Below the pieces are notes generated by a model, which worked only from the letters and a program-made list of their open reading frames with translations, searched no databases and was not told the origin of the DNA. From Buchnera aphidicola (Formosaphis micheliae) (GTDB lineage Bacteria; Pseudomonadota; Gammaproteobacteria; Enterobacterales; Enterobacteriaceae): a stretch of 64,000 nt of DNA. A program made the position numbers and the translations under genes. The stretch lies in assembly GCF_039403185.1 (NCBI RefSeq), contig NZ_CP135047.1, forward strand, positions 124,001-188,000. The letters are read 5' to 3'. Positions within the stretch are counted from its first letter, which is position 1. Each line of letters opens with the position of its first letter. Below, one piece after another: positions 1-10,665 of this stretch.

Positions 1-16
1 TTAAGGAATTAAATAT

Positions 17-310
17 ATGGTATTTACTAAAGCTAAATTATTGGAGTGTTTGTTTGAAAGTTTAAAAATAAAAAAAAAAGATGTTAAAAATATTATAGAG
101 TTGTTTTTTAAAGAAGTTTGTTTTGCTTTAGAAGATGGTGAAAAAGTTAAATTATCAGGATTTGGTAATTTTGACTTAAGATATAAAGAAGAACGTCCTG
201 GTAGAAATCCTAAAACAGGTGAAAAAATATTAATTAAAGCAAGGAGAATAGTAGTATTTAAGCCTGGAAAAAAATTGAAAAATAGATTTAAAATACATAA
301 TTTTAATTAG
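17..310 (+). CDS. ihfA: Integration host factor alpha subunit
   Basis: A 97-residue HU/IHF-family DNA-bending protein. It aligns along its length with E. coli IhfA, including [10 protein letters not shown] (about residues 46-55) and the PGRNPKTGE beta-arm motif with the intercalating proline (about 61-69). This loop sequence favours the alpha subunit over HU or IhfB. AAGGA lies 9 bases before the ATG. In E. coli ihfA follows pheST, so pheT probably ends just left of the window. The partner ihfB is not in the window. IHF normally works as an alpha/beta heterodimer in the nucleoid. Confidence 0.93.
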   Translation: MVFTKAKLLECLFESLKIKKKDVKNIIELFFKEVCFALEDGEKVKLSGFGNFDLRYKEERPGRNPKTGEKILIKARRIVVFKPGKKLKNRFKIHNFN

Positions 311-745
311 ATTGTTAATTATATAATTAAAAAAATAATGTTAAGATATAAATAATATATATAGTATTTTACATGATTTGATTTATAGATATTTTATAAA
401 ACATATATTTTATTAATTTTATAATTTTTATTATATGTTACATATGTCATTTAAATTCATAATATAATGTGTGTTTTATTATTTTTTTATCATATGATGT
501 TGATCATATTAATATTAAATTATTTTACATTTAATAATGTAATACATTAATTGCTATTTTTTTAAACATTAGTATTATTTTATAATTTAGTAACATAATT
601 AATTTATTTATAAAAAATTTGTTACATATTTACTATTACAATAATAAAATAAATAATAGATGATAAAATTAAATATTTATTATATTGATATTTTATATTA
701 ATTATATACGATATGTTATTTCTTTAATAAAACAAAGGAGATTAA
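311..745. other. Gene-free AT-rich spacer between ihfA and tgt
   Basis: No coding potential or RNA gene was seen on either strand. The only clear structure is a 7-bp hairpin, ATATGAT-GTTG-ATCATAT, at 492-509. It could end ihfA transcription but has no good T-tract. In E. coli ihfA and tgt are not adjacent, so this is a join created by gene loss or rearrangement. Confidence 0.6.
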
Positions 746-1849
<1,104 letters not shown>

Positions 1850-2066
1850 AATAGTTAGTATATGATTTAATATTTTATTTTTATGAAAAAATATTTTTTT
1901 AGATATATATAATTAATAGTACTGTTATCTATAATATTAAGTATTTATATTAGCATATTATTTTTGATACATATATTAATTTGATTAAAGTTTAGTATAT
2001 TTTATTTAATAATATTTTTATATATAATAAATGATGTTTATTTTTTAAATAACTTTTTTGTTTAAA

Positions 2067-2086
2067 ATGAATATTTCAATATTCAT
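2067..2086 (-). terminator. Hairpin between convergent tgt and glyS
   Basis: A near-perfect dyad, ATGAATATT-tc-AATATTCAT, starts 8 bases past the glyS stop on the minus strand, between the 3' ends of two convergent genes. The stem is AT-rich and the T-tract imperfect, so it is a plausible but weak terminator. Confidence 0.4.
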
Positions 2087-2094
2087 ATATTATT

Positions 2095-4167
2095 TTAAAA
2101 TAAAACAGAAAAATCGGCAATTTTTAAAAATAATTTTTTTATTTTATCTAATATAGTTAATCGATTAATTTTTATATGTATATTGTCATGGTTAATTATT
2201 ATTTTATTAAAAAAAATGTTTATAGGAATATTTAATTGATTGATATTAATAAGAGCTTCTTTGTATTTATAATTTAAAATTAAATGTGGAATTGTAGATT
2301 CTAAATATAGGATTATTTTTACTACATTTTTTTCTTCTATATTTATAACAAGATTATTGTCAATATGTCGATTAAGTTTAATTGTATTTTTTTTTAAAAT
2401 ATTTGATATTCTTTTATTTATAGATATAAGTGATTGATATATTGTTAACGTTTTAAAGTGTGATATCGCTTTAATACGAGCGTCTATATCTATTGGTGTA
2501 GTAATATTACATATTAAAACTGATGTAACTATATTTTTATCGTATTCTGTTTTTTTATATATTGAATAACATTTTTTTATAATAAATTTTAAAGTTGTAT
2601 TAATCGTATTTTGTTTTTCATTGATTGATTGGTATAAATTAACAGATATTTCTATTAATTTTTTTAAGTTAATAGGAATATTATATTTTATAAGAATTCG
2701 TAATATACCTATTGCTGCACGTTTTAAAGCATATGGATCCTTATCGTTTTTAGGATATTCTTGAATTCCAAATATACCTGATAAAGTATCTATTTTATCG
2801 GCGATAGAGAGAGCACATGCAATAGGATGGGAAGGTAATGAATCATTTGATAATTTAGGTTGATATTGTTCTTTTATTGCTATGGCAATTTCATTAATTT
2901 CTTTATTTTGTAAGGCATAATACATTCCAATTGTTCCTTGTATGTCAGGAAATTCACAGACCATGTTAGTGACTAAATCACATTTAGATAATTGAGCTGC
3001 TCGTATAGAATGATTTATGTTAGCTTGAGTATATGGAGCTATCCATTCAATTAAGGTTTGAATTCTACAAGTTTTATCGTATAATGAACCTAATTTCTGA
3101 TGAAATAAAACATGTTTTAATTTAGGTAAATAATCTTCTAATTTTTTTTTTGAATCGTTTTTAAAAAAAAATTCCGCATCTGCAAATCTAGAATGGAGTA
3201 CTTTTTCATTACCAGAAATTATATGTTGAGTGGAATTGGAGATGACATTTGAAACAAAAATAAAATATGGTATTAATTGTTCTGTTTCATTATACATTGA
3301 TAAATATTTTTGCTGATGAGACATTATATGTACTAATATTTCATGTGGTAATTGAAGAAATTTTTTATTAAATTTACCAATCAGAGCTGTAGGTGATTCT
3401 ACAATAGAAGTAATTTCTTCCAGTAACATATTAGAGAATTTTAATATCCCATTATGTTTTTTTGCTAGATATGTAATATCTTTCTTTATTTTTTCTTTTC
3501 TGGTATTAAAATGTGCGATAATATTTGAGTGTTTAAACAATATATCTGGATATTGTTCTGCATGTTGAATAATTATTTTACGAGATTGCATAGATAAATG
3601 ATGTCTCAGTATTCTATTTGAATATAAATTAAATATATTTATAGAAATTATTTTTTCTCCAAATAAAGTGCAAATATTTCTAATTGGACGAGAAAATTTA
3701 TGGTTATAATTATCCCATCTCATTTTTGTTTTTAAGTTAATATGTTTTATTGATGTATAAATAATTTTAGGTAAAATATTATAAGTTTCTTGAGTTTGTG
3801 ATTTTTTTTCATAATATAACCATTCTCCTTGATTGTTTTTTATTTTTATGGCTTGTTTAATATTTATTTTACAAGATTGAGCCCATTTTAAAGCTATACA
3901 AGATGGATTTCCAGATACATCAAATGAATTTAATATTGAAGGTCCTTTTTTTTTGATGGTTTTATCTGTGTATGTAGTATGCATTTGTTCTATTTTTAAA
4001 GCGATACGTCTTGGAGTGGCAAAAGTTGTATATGATCCATGTGGAATATGATATAATTTTAATTGTGTAAGAATATTGGAACAAAACGATAAATGAATAT
4101 TATATAATTCTTTTGCAGGTAGTTCTTCAGTACCTAATTCTATTAATAATGTTTGTTGTTTTTGCAT
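2095..4167 (-). CDS. glyS: Glycyl-tRNA synthetase beta subunit
   Basis: The large subunit of the bacterial alpha2beta2 glycyl-tRNA synthetase, needed for tRNA recognition. The 690 residues match the E. coli length of 689. Recognisable segments are the N-terminal LLIELGTEELPAKEL (about residues 7-21), the FSRPIRNI motif (about 157-164), and an HD-type centre with LVTNMVCEFPDIQGTIGMYY (about 396-415). It lies 53 bases downstream of glyQ on the same strand, as in E. coli, so the pair is probably one transcript. AGGA stands upstream of the ATG. Confidence 0.96.
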   Translation of the reverse strand: MQKQQTLLIELGTEELPAKELYNIHLSFCSNILTQLKLYHIPHGSYTTFATPRRIALKIEQMHTTYTDKTIKKKGPSILNSFDVSGNPSCIALKWAQSCKINIKQAIKIKNNQGEWLYYEKKSQTQETYNILPKIIYTSIKHINLKTKMRWDNYNHKFSRPIRNICTLFGEKIISINIFNLYSNRILRHHLSMQSRKIIIQHAEQYPDILFKHSNIIAHFNTRKEKIKKDITYLAKKHNGILKFSNMLLEEITSIVESPTALIGKFNKKFLQLPHEILVHIMSHQQKYLSMYNETEQLIPYFIFVSNVISNSTQHIISGNEKVLHSRFADAEFFFKNDSKKKLEDYLPKLKHVLFHQKLGSLYDKTCRIQTLIEWIAPYTQANINHSIRAAQLSKCDLVTNMVCEFPDIQGTIGMYYALQNKEINEIAIAIKEQYQPKLSNDSLPSHPIACALSIADKIDTLSGIFGIQEYPKNDKDPYALKRAAIGILRILIKYNIPINLKKLIEISVNLYQSINEKQNTINTTLKFIIKKCYSIYKKTEYDKNIVTSVLICNITTPIDIDARIKAISHFKTLTIYQSLISINKRISNILKKNTIKLNRHIDNNLVINIEEKNVVKIILYLESTIPHLILNYKYKEALININQLNIPINIFFNKIIINHDNIHIKINRLTILDKIKKLFLKIADFSVLF

Positions 4168-4220
4168 AGTATTATTATAGTCCTATATATAACATATAAT
4201 CTTATTATATTGAATGTGTT

Positions 4221-5099
4221 TTAAATATTTAATTGGTAATATTTATGTGCTATTTCTTTAGTAATTTTTCTTATATATAAAATATATTTTTGACGTTCAG
4301 TTATAGACAAAGCTTTTCTGGCATCGAGTACGTTAAAAATATGTATTGCATATAATATATGTTCGTATGACGGTAGTATTAGTGAATTGTTTGACAGATT
4401 TAGTAGCCGAATAGATTCTTTTGTATATTGTTCAAATAATGTATTTAATATATTCAAATCAGCATATTGAAAATTATATAAAGATTGTTCTAATTCATTG
4501 TGTAAAAATAAATCTCCATATGTAATTTTTTTTGGTAAATTATTCCATAATATATCATAAACATTATTTTTATTTTGTATATGCATATTAATTCTTTCTA
4601 GTCCATATGTTATTTCTACAGTAATAGGATTGCATTCTATTCCTCCGACTTTTTGAAAATAAGTAAATTGAGTTATTTCCATACCGTTTAACCAAATTTC
4701 CCATCCTATTCCTGATGCTCCTAAAGTAGGATTTTTCCAATTATCTTCAACAAAACGTATATCATTTATTGTAGAATCAATTTGTAATGCTGTCAGTGAA
4801 TCTAAATATATGTCTTGTATATTATTTGGAGCTGGTTTGATAGCTACTTGAAATTGATAGTAATGTTGTAAACGATTTGGATTTTTTCCATATCTTCCAT
4901 CAGCAGGTCTTCTAGAAGATTGTACATATGCAATACTAAAAGGTTTTGCACCAATACTTCCAAAAAATGTTTGATTATGAAAAGTACCTGCTCCTATGGG
5001 TATGTCATATGGTTGTATTACAGTACAACCATGTTTTAACCAATAGTTTTGTAAAATACATATAACGTTATAAAAGGTATTATTTTTAATAATTGACAT
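4221..5099 (-). CDS. glyQ: Glycyl-tRNA synthetase alpha subunit
   Basis: The catalytic class II subunit of GlyRS, which forms glycyl-adenylate. The 292 residues compare with 303 in E. coli; the C-terminus is slightly short. Diagnostic stretches are the N-terminal [17 protein letters not shown] (about residues 15-31), the [19 protein letters not shown] region (about 58-76) and the [11 protein letters not shown] motif 2-like segment (about 79-89). It precedes glyS in the same direction. The ribosome binding site is weak (GGATATAT), as is common in this genome. Confidence 0.96.
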   Translation of the reverse strand: MSIIKNNTFYNVICILQNYWLKHGCTVIQPYDIPIGAGTFHNQTFFGSIGAKPFSIAYVQSSRRPADGRYGKNPNRLQHYYQFQVAIKPAPNNIQDIYLDSLTALQIDSTINDIRFVEDNWKNPTLGASGIGWEIWLNGMEITQFTYFQKVGGIECNPITVEITYGLERINMHIQNKNNVYDILWNNLPKKITYGDLFLHNELEQSLYNFQYADLNILNTLFEQYTKESIRLLNLSNNSLILPSYEHILYAIHIFNVLDARKALSITERQKYILYIRKITKEIAHKYYQLNI

Positions 5100-5560
5100 A
5101 TATATCCAAAATATAATATATAAATTTAATTTGTATTATAATAACTATATTATAATACGTTTATATAAATTGATACGTTAACGAAATAATATTATAAAAA
5201 GTTTATTTTATAAATATAAAATATGTTTTTTTATTATTTTTATATTATGTCATTACATAAATATATATATTGTTTAAATACAATATTCATTAAAAGTAAT
5301 ATTTTGTATATTGTTTTTATTAATAGATGAAATTATATTTTTTATTAATTATATAGAGTTATAAAATATATAATATTACAATTTAATTTATAAAATAATA
5401 TTTATATATATTTTTATTAAAATTTTTTAATTAATTTATATATAGATATATATATTGATATATGTATTGTATTTTTTATATAAAAAAATAACTTTATATT
5501 ATAGTAATAATATATTTTTTTTTTATAAGATAGTATGTTTTAAAGGTATAAAAATAATTT
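5100..5560. other. Divergent gene-free spacer between glyQ and nfo
   Basis: About 460 bases of nearly pure A/T between divergently oriented glyQ and nfo. It must hold both promoters, but with this composition no -10/-35 pair stands out above chance. No ORF remnant or RNA gene was recognised. Confidence 0.55.
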
Positions 5561-6400
5561 ATGAAATATATTGGAGCACATATTAGTATTGCAGGTGGTG
5601 TAGATAAAGCTGTATTGCGTGCATATAAATTAAAAGCTACGGCTTTTTCTATGTTTACTCAAAATCAAAGACGATGGAAATCTGTTTTATATAGTCGCCA
5701 AACAATTGTTAATTTTAAATTAATGTGTGAAACTTATAATTATCAAGTTAATACTATTTTACCACATGCCAGTTATTTAATTAATTTAGGTCATCCTATT
5801 GATCATTTATTAAAAAAATCTAGATATGCATTTATTGATGAAATAAATAGATGTAATTTGTTAGGATTGGTATTATTAAATTTTCATCCAGGAAATCATT
5901 TAAACAAAATATCAATTGAAAATTGTTTAGATCGGATATCTGAATCAATTAATTTTGCGTTAGATCATACTAAAAAAATAGTGTTAGTTATAGAAAACAC
6001 AGCAGGGCAAGGAACGAGTGTTGGTTTTTCATTTGAACATTTAGCTAAAATTATTAGTGGTGTTAGATACAAAGATAGAATCGGAGTATGTCTTGATACT
6101 TGTCATTTATTTGTTTCAGGATATGATTTACGTTCAGAATATTTATGTCATTGTACATTTGATAAGTTTGACAAAATTATAGGTTATCATTATTTAAAAG
6201 GATTACATATTAATGATTCTAAAAAACCGTTATGTAGTAAAGTTGATCGTCATCAAAATTTAGGACAGGGGTATATAGGTTATACTGTTTTTCGTTGGAT
6301 TATGAAGAATTCTTTGTTTGATAATATTCCAATTATTTTAGAAACTACTAATTCTAATCTGTGGTTAGAAGAAATTGCTTGGTTAAATTCGCAACAGTAA
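5561..6400 (+). CDS. nfo: Endonuclease IV (AP endonuclease)
   Basis: A base-excision-repair enzyme cleaving 5' of abasic sites; 279 residues against 285 in E. coli. The trinuclear zinc ligands of the family are all visible: His in LPHASYLINLG, His in FHPG, Glu in VIENTAGQG, Asp and His in CLDTCH, His in LHINDSK, Asp and His in DRHQNLGQG, and Glu in IILETT. The gene therefore looks fully functional, which contrasts with the frameshifted ung near 60.5 kb that would supply its abasic-site substrate. It is transcribed alone, rightward. Confidence 0.97.
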   Translation: MKYIGAHISIAGGVDKAVLRAYKLKATAFSMFTQNQRRWKSVLYSRQTIVNFKLMCETYNYQVNTILPHASYLINLGHPIDHLLKKSRYAFIDEINRCNLLGLVLLNFHPGNHLNKISIENCLDRISESINFALDHTKKIVLVIENTAGQGTSVGFSFEHLAKIISGVRYKDRIGVCLDTCHLFVSGYDLRSEYLCHCTFDKFDKIIGYHYLKGLHINDSKKPLCSKVDRHQNLGQGYIGYTVFRWIMKNSLFDNIPIILETTNSNLWLEEIAWLNSQQ

Positions 6401-6640
6401 TATATACTTTATAAGATATTTGATAAATGTAAAATATTTATATAAAAAAATATTATTGCATTATATTTTTTAAAATTTATAAATTTATAGAGGTATATAT
6501 ATGTCTTATTTAAACATAATTAATTTATTTATTTTTTTATGTATATATATATAAGTAATTAATTATTTATTAATTATATAATATTTTTTTGTATTTATAT
6601 GAATAAATCATGTTTTATAATTGTTTAAAGAGAACTAATC

Positions 6641-6925
6641 ATGTATATGATTTACGGGACATTAAGAACAGACAAAGGTAAAAGTGCTAGTAGACGTTTT
6701 CGTATTAAAAATAGCTTTCCTGCTGTAGTATATGGTAAAGAAAAATCTAATCTTTGTATATTATTAGATCATGATATTATGTTTAATTTACAATTGAAAC
6801 CAGATTTTTATAAAAAAAAGTGTTGTTTAATACTGGAACATAAAAAACATATAGTACGATTGCAGTCAATTCAAAGACATGCTTTTAAACCTAAATTATT
6901 ACATATGGATTTTATATATGTTTGA
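6641..6925 (+). CDS. rplY: 50S ribosomal protein L25
   Basis: A short-form L25 of 94 residues, the same length as E. coli, binding the 5S rRNA loop E region. Conserved features are the GKSASRRFR segment (about residues 13-21), the FPAVVYG strand (about 26-32), and the C-terminal IQRHAFKPKLLHMDF. AAGAG precedes the ATG. It is convergent with yabI; the 3' spacer contains two strong inverted repeats described separately. Confidence 0.96.
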   Translation: MYMIYGTLRTDKGKSASRRFRIKNSFPAVVYGKEKSNLCILLDHDIMFNLQLKPDFYKKKCCLILEHKKHIVRLQSIQRHAFKPKLLHMDFIYV

Positions 6926-6955
6926 TATTTTTTGATTAATTTGTGATTATTTATA

Positions 6956-7039
6956 TATCGGCACATAATCTTGTTTTATATCAAGTATTAATTTGTATCT
7001 TAAATATTTTTTATTGATTAATAGTATTTTGTGCCGATA
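6956..7039 (+). ncRNA. 84-nt structured element 3' of rplY (bidirectional terminator or structured RNA)
   Basis: A perfect 10-bp stem TATCGGCACA / TGTGCCGATA (6956-6965 with 7030-7039) extends inward by AAT/ATT after one mismatch. It encloses a small CTTG...CAAG hairpin (6970-6985) directly abutting a second stem TATTAAT/ATTAATA (6986-6992 with 7017-7023). The three helices meet almost without unpaired bases. The GC-containing outer stem stands out from its AT-only surroundings. It could end both rplY and yabI transcripts or be a stable RNA. No family was recognised; the strand is arbitrary because the outer stem folds on both. Confidence 0.4.
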
Positions 7040-7085
7040 GTTATAGTTCAGTATATAAGACGTATTTAGTATTTTTAAAAGGTAT

Positions 7086-7111
7086 TGTGCGACAAAAATA
7101 TTTTTTGCACA
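7086..7111 (-). terminator. Hairpin 3' of yabI
   Basis: TGTGC (7086-7090) pairs with GCACA (7107-7111) around an A5-T6 inner helix. It sits 25 bases past the yabI stop and 160 bases past rplY in the convergent spacer. It looks like an intrinsic terminator, with the poly(A)/poly(T) forming the inner part of the stem. Confidence 0.45.
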
Positions 7112-7135
7112 TAAAATATGTTTAAAATAAGTTAT

Positions 7136-7852
7136 TTAAAAGTAAAATTTTATTAAAAAAAATAATATAATACTTATTAATAAGATAGAAATAGTTAAAT
7201 GTTTTGTTTTTTTTATAAATAAAACAGATGTTAAATTGTCATATTTTTTACGTTTCCACCATTTTAACGATAACCATATTATTAACCAAATGAGAATTAA
7301 GATATCAAATATATGCCATTTAATAGTATTATCAATTTTATGTAAAGGAATTCTCACTATAGCATCTAATAGCATTCCAGGAAAAAAATATATTGGAGGC
7401 CATATTATACATCCAATTATACTAGGGAAAATAAATTTTTTTAACGGTAATTTTAACATACCACATACCATGGGTATTAATGGTCTTGTAGGTCCAATAA
7501 ATCTTCCAATTAATATAGTTAGTATATTATGATTAATTAAAGTTTTTTTTATTTTTGTTAATATCATTTGATATTTTTTTAGTAAATATAAATTAAGCAA
7601 CCAGTGTTTAAATCGCCATCCTATGTAATATGAACTCCAATCTCCAAGTAAACAACCTATCATACTAGCTATCCAAGACGTATAAAAATTTAAATAACCA
7701 TGGCCAATTAAAGTTCCTAAACTGGTCATCATTATAATACCTGGTAAAAATAAACCAACTAAAGTAAAAGATTCCAAAAAAGATATTGAGGTAATTATAA
7801 TTGGTGCGTAATATAAAGATTTTTTAATTAGATATGTTAACCAATATTCCAT
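7136..7852 (-). CDS. yabI: DedA-family inner-membrane protein YabI
   Basis: A 238-residue multi-pass membrane protein that aligns with E. coli YabI (254) throughout. Conserved parts are the re-entrant N-terminal motif SFLESFTLVGLFLPG (about residues 23-37), IGCLLGDWSSYYIGWRFK (about 65-82), the DedA signature GRFIGPTRPLIPMVCGML (about 115-132), and a C-terminal membrane anchor with lysine-rich linker. DedA proteins are linked to undecaprenyl phosphate and phospholipid flipping and to membrane homeostasis; the exact substrate of YabI cannot be told from the sequence. It is monocistronic and convergent with rplY. Confidence 0.92.
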   Translation of the reverse strand: MEYWLTYLIKKSLYYAPIIITSISFLESFTLVGLFLPGIIMMTSLGTLIGHGYLNFYTSWIASMIGCLLGDWSSYYIGWRFKHWLLNLYLLKKYQMILTKIKKTLINHNILTILIGRFIGPTRPLIPMVCGMLKLPLKKFIFPSIIGCIIWPPIYFFPGMLLDAIVRIPLHKIDNTIKWHIFDILILIWLIIWLSLKWWKRKKYDNLTSVLFIKKTKHLTISILLISIILFFLIKFYF

Positions 7853-8424
7853 AAATATTATTTCTTATAAATTAGAGTTAATTCTTTTAATTTCATTCAA
7901 CAGTATATCTTATACTAGGTAAATTTATTTTTTAAGTATAATCTGTACTAATACGACACATATTTATTAATTTATAAAATATGTGTCGTATATATGCAAT
8001 TTTATAAAAAATAGATAAAAAATATTTAAAATATAATAATGTATTATATATTAAATATATAAAATATTTTTTTAAAAAATTTTAAATTAAAAAATTAATT
8101 TTTATGTTATTTAACATTATTTTTTTTATTTAAAATATTAAATAGATCTTTTCTATATTTTTTATATTTGGTTTTACATTATAATTTTTATATAAATAAT
8201 AATAAAATTTTATATATTTTTATGATTTTAATAATTTATGGTAAGTTTTATGTATATTTTGTATAACAAATAATTTTTTTTTATTTTATAAAATTATTAA
8301 TTATATTATAAAGAATATATTATATATAACTCATTAAATATAAATGAATTATAATTTATCAATATAATATATATTTTATTCAATATTATAGTAAGATATT
8401 TTTTATTTTGATGAGTAATTTTAA
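7853..8424. other. Gene-free gap at the expected surA position
   Basis: About 570 bases between yabI (minus) and rsmA (plus). E. coli has surA-pdxA-rsmA-apaG-apaH-folA here. As I recall it, other Buchnera genomes keep surA between yabI and rsmA. No surA-like reading frame or fragment was recognised on either strand. The segment is A/T-only except for the 15-bp dyad at 7951-7991. Confidence 0.55.
7951..7991. repeat. 15-bp perfect inverted repeat upstream of yabI
   Basis: ATACGACACATATTT (7951-7965) is exactly repeated in inverse as AAATATGTGTCGTAT (7977-7991), with an 11-base spacer. It lies about 100 bases upstream of the yabI start, in a divergent spacer where no terminator is required by present genes. 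It could be an operator-like dyad, the 5' end of a leader RNA, or a relic of a lost gene. Confidence 0.6.
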
Positions 8425-9228
8425 ATGATTTGGAATACAAAATCTTATGATTTTATGCCTAAAAAATATTTAGGACAAAATTTTCTTATAGAAATGAATA
8501 TAATAAATAAAATTATAGACTATATTAATCCAAAATGGAAAGATAATATAGTGGAAATTGGACCTGGTTATGCAGCGTTAACAAAACCGATTTGTAAATA
8601 TGTAGAATTATTAAATGTAATTGAATTAGATAAAAATTTGGTATTTTTTTTGGAAAATAGTTGGTTTAGAAAAAAGTTAAATATTTTTCAAAGTAATGCA
8701 GTACATTTTAATTATTTAGATATATATAATAATGGTAATAAAAATATACGTATTTTTGGAAATTTACCGTACAATATTTCTGTTGCATTAATTTTGTATC
8801 TTTTTAATTTTTTAGAAATTATTGAAGATATGCATTTTATGGTACAGAAAGAAGTTGCTGATCGTTTATCAGCTATTCCAGGGACAAAAAAATATGGTAG
8901 ATTAAGTATTATTGCTCAATATTATTGTGATATTTTTCCATTATTTTCTGTTGATCCTATTTCTTTTAAACCTATGCCTAAAGTCAAATCTATGTTTGTA
9001 AAGTTTATACCTAACGTAAAATTTCCAGTATGTCCTCAAAAAATAGAAGTATTAGAAATGATTACCAAAGAAGTTTTTAAACATAAGAGAAAAATGTTGC
9101 GTCATAGTTTATCAAAATTTCTAACCATGGAAAATTTTATAGAATTAAGAATTAATCCTATGTTAAGAGCAGAAAACTTAACTATATTTCAATATTTTAA
9201 ATTAGTTCATTATTTAACATTAAAATAA
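8425..9228 (+). CDS. rsmA: 16S rRNA (adenine1518-N6/1519-N6)-dimethyltransferase
   Basis: KsgA/RsmA dimethylates two adjacent adenines near the 3' end of 16S rRNA during 30S maturation. The 267 residues include KKYLGQNFL (about residues 12-20), the SAM-binding VEIGPGYAALT (about 43-53), and the target-adenine motif GNLPYNIS (about 112-119). The C-terminal RAENL segment is also conserved. A second in-frame ATG ten codons on would begin closer to the conserved core, so the first residues are uncertain. It is followed by apaH, as in E. coli apart from the missing apaG. Confidence 0.95.
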   Translation: MIWNTKSYDFMPKKYLGQNFLIEMNIINKIIDYINPKWKDNIVEIGPGYAALTKPICKYVELLNVIELDKNLVFFLENSWFRKKLNIFQSNAVHFNYLDIYNNGNKNIRIFGNLPYNISVALILYLFNFLEIIEDMHFMVQKEVADRLSAIPGTKKYGRLSIIAQYYCDIFPLFSVDPISFKPMPKVKSMFVKFIPNVKFPVCPQKIEVLEMITKEVFKHKRKMLRHSLSKFLTMENFIELRINPMLRAENLTIFQYFKLVHYLTLK

Positions 9229-9325
9229 AATTAATCGTTTTTTATTTAATTTATTTCGAATTATTTTTAATTGGAATGTATGTTTCATCATTTTTTTATT
9301 AAATATAAATTAAAGGATATATACA

Positions 9326-10147
9326 ATGAGCACGTATATTGTAGGGGATATTCATGGTTGTTATTTACAGTTAAAATTGTTATTAAAAAAAGCACATTTT
9401 AATTCTGCAAAAGATCTATTGTTATGTACTGGAGACATAGTAGGGCGTGGATCTGGTTCACTAGAAGTAATTCGTTTTTTATACTCTATAAGATATAATG
9501 TAAGAATAGTTTTAGGTAATCACGATCTAAGATTATTATCAGTATATTTTGGTTTAATTGAACAAAATAAATATGATCATTTTGAAGATATTTTAAAATA
9601 TAAATTTTCTGAAAATTTAATTCAGTGGTTAAGAACACAACCTTTATTATATATAGATAAATGTAAAAAGATTATTTTATCTCATGCAGGTATTTATTTT
9701 AAATGGAATATTAATACATTAATAAATTACGCTAAATTAGCTGAAATGGCTTTATCTGGTATAGATTATTTATTATTTTTAAAAAAAATACAATTTAATG
9801 AGATAACATATTATAAAGAAAATATGAAAGAATATGATCTAATATGTTTTATAGTGAATACGTTAACACGAATGCGTTATATTGATTCAAATGGTAATTT
9901 AAATATGACTTGCAAAAAAATACCATCTAGTGTTACAGAACCATTAATTCCATGGTTTCATATGTTATATGATAAAAAATATTTATTTTATTCAATATTT
10001 TTTGGTCATTGGTCATCTTTATTAAATTTTAACACACCATGTAATGTTTTTGCATTAGATTCAGGTTGTTGTTGGGGTAATAAATTAACTATGATACGTG
10101 TGGAAGATAAAATGTTTTTTTTTCAACCATATGAAATTAATAATTAA
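9326..10147 (+). CDS. apaH: Diadenosine tetraphosphatase (symmetrical)
   Basis: Hydrolyses Ap4A to two ADP and, as known from E. coli, can act on Np4-capped RNA. The 273 residues carry the calcineurin-like phosphoesterase signatures: GDIHGCY (about residues 7-13), GDIVGRG (about 36-42), LGNHDLRLL (about 63-71) and SHAGIYFKW (about 128-136). The C-terminal FGHWS and LDSGCCWGN are also conserved. AAGGA precedes the ATG. It ends only 12 bases from the convergent folA stop. Confidence 0.96.
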   Translation: MSTYIVGDIHGCYLQLKLLLKKAHFNSAKDLLLCTGDIVGRGSGSLEVIRFLYSIRYNVRIVLGNHDLRLLSVYFGLIEQNKYDHFEDILKYKFSENLIQWLRTQPLLYIDKCKKIILSHAGIYFKWNINTLINYAKLAEMALSGIDYLLFLKKIQFNEITYYKENMKEYDLICFIVNTLTRMRYIDSNGNLNMTCKKIPSSVTEPLIPWFHMLYDKKYLFYSIFFGHWSSLLNFNTPCNVFALDSGCCWGNKLTMIRVEDKMFFFQPYEINN

Positions 10148-10159
10148 TATTAAATTGGA

Positions 10160-10651
10160 TTATTGACTGACTATTTTTTTTAATATTTCAAATTGATAAT
10201 CAAAGTTAATTATATGATTAGCGTAAACATATTTATAATATATACGATTCCATTTTATTTTTTTATAATTAGGAAAGTATTTATCTCCTGGTATATTTTT
10301 GTGTAATTTAGTTAAGTATAAGGTATTAGTCATATGTAAAGTTTGTTCATAAATACTACTACCTCCAATAATCATTATTTCTTTATTATATTTAGCTAAT
10401 TTTATTCCGTCTTTAATTGATTTTGCCCATATTATTCCTGAATGATATATTTTTTTTTTACTAATTATAATATTTTCTCTCATAGGTAAAGGTTTACCGA
10501 TAGATTCCCAGGTTAATCGTCCCATTATAATACTTTTATGTAAAGTATGTTTTTTAAACCATATAAGATCTGGAGGTAAATTCCATGGTAAATTATTATT
10601 ATTACCAATAATTTTATTTTTAGATATAGCTGCAATGATACTAATGTTCAT
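10160..10651 (-). CDS. folA: Dihydrofolate reductase
   Basis: Reduces dihydrofolate with NADPH. The 163 residues compare with 159 in E. coli. Visible are IAAISKNKIIGNNNNLPWNLP (first about 25 residues), the catalytic Asp in LPPDLIWFK (equivalent to Asp27), the NADPH-binding IIMGRLTWESIG (about 41-52) and IMIIGGSSIY (about 92-101). It lies 14 bases downstream of carB on the same strand, so it is probably the last gene of a dapB-carA-carB-folA transcript. Confidence 0.96.
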   Translation of the reverse strand: MNISIIAAISKNKIIGNNNNLPWNLPPDLIWFKKHTLHKSIIMGRLTWESIGKPLPMRENIIISKKKIYHSGIIWAKSIKDGIKLAKYNKEIMIIGGSSIYEQTLHMTNTLYLTKLHKNIPGDKYFPNYKKIKWNRIYYKYVYANHIINFDYQFEILKKIVSQ

Positions 10652-10665
10652 TTTGTACTTAAAAA

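Noticed and set aside
7236-7532. Open reading frame of 98 codons opposite yabI
   Set aside because: It lies wholly antisense to a gene with clear DedA motifs, resembles no known protein, and its open frame is explained by the AT-rich complement of a membrane-protein gene.
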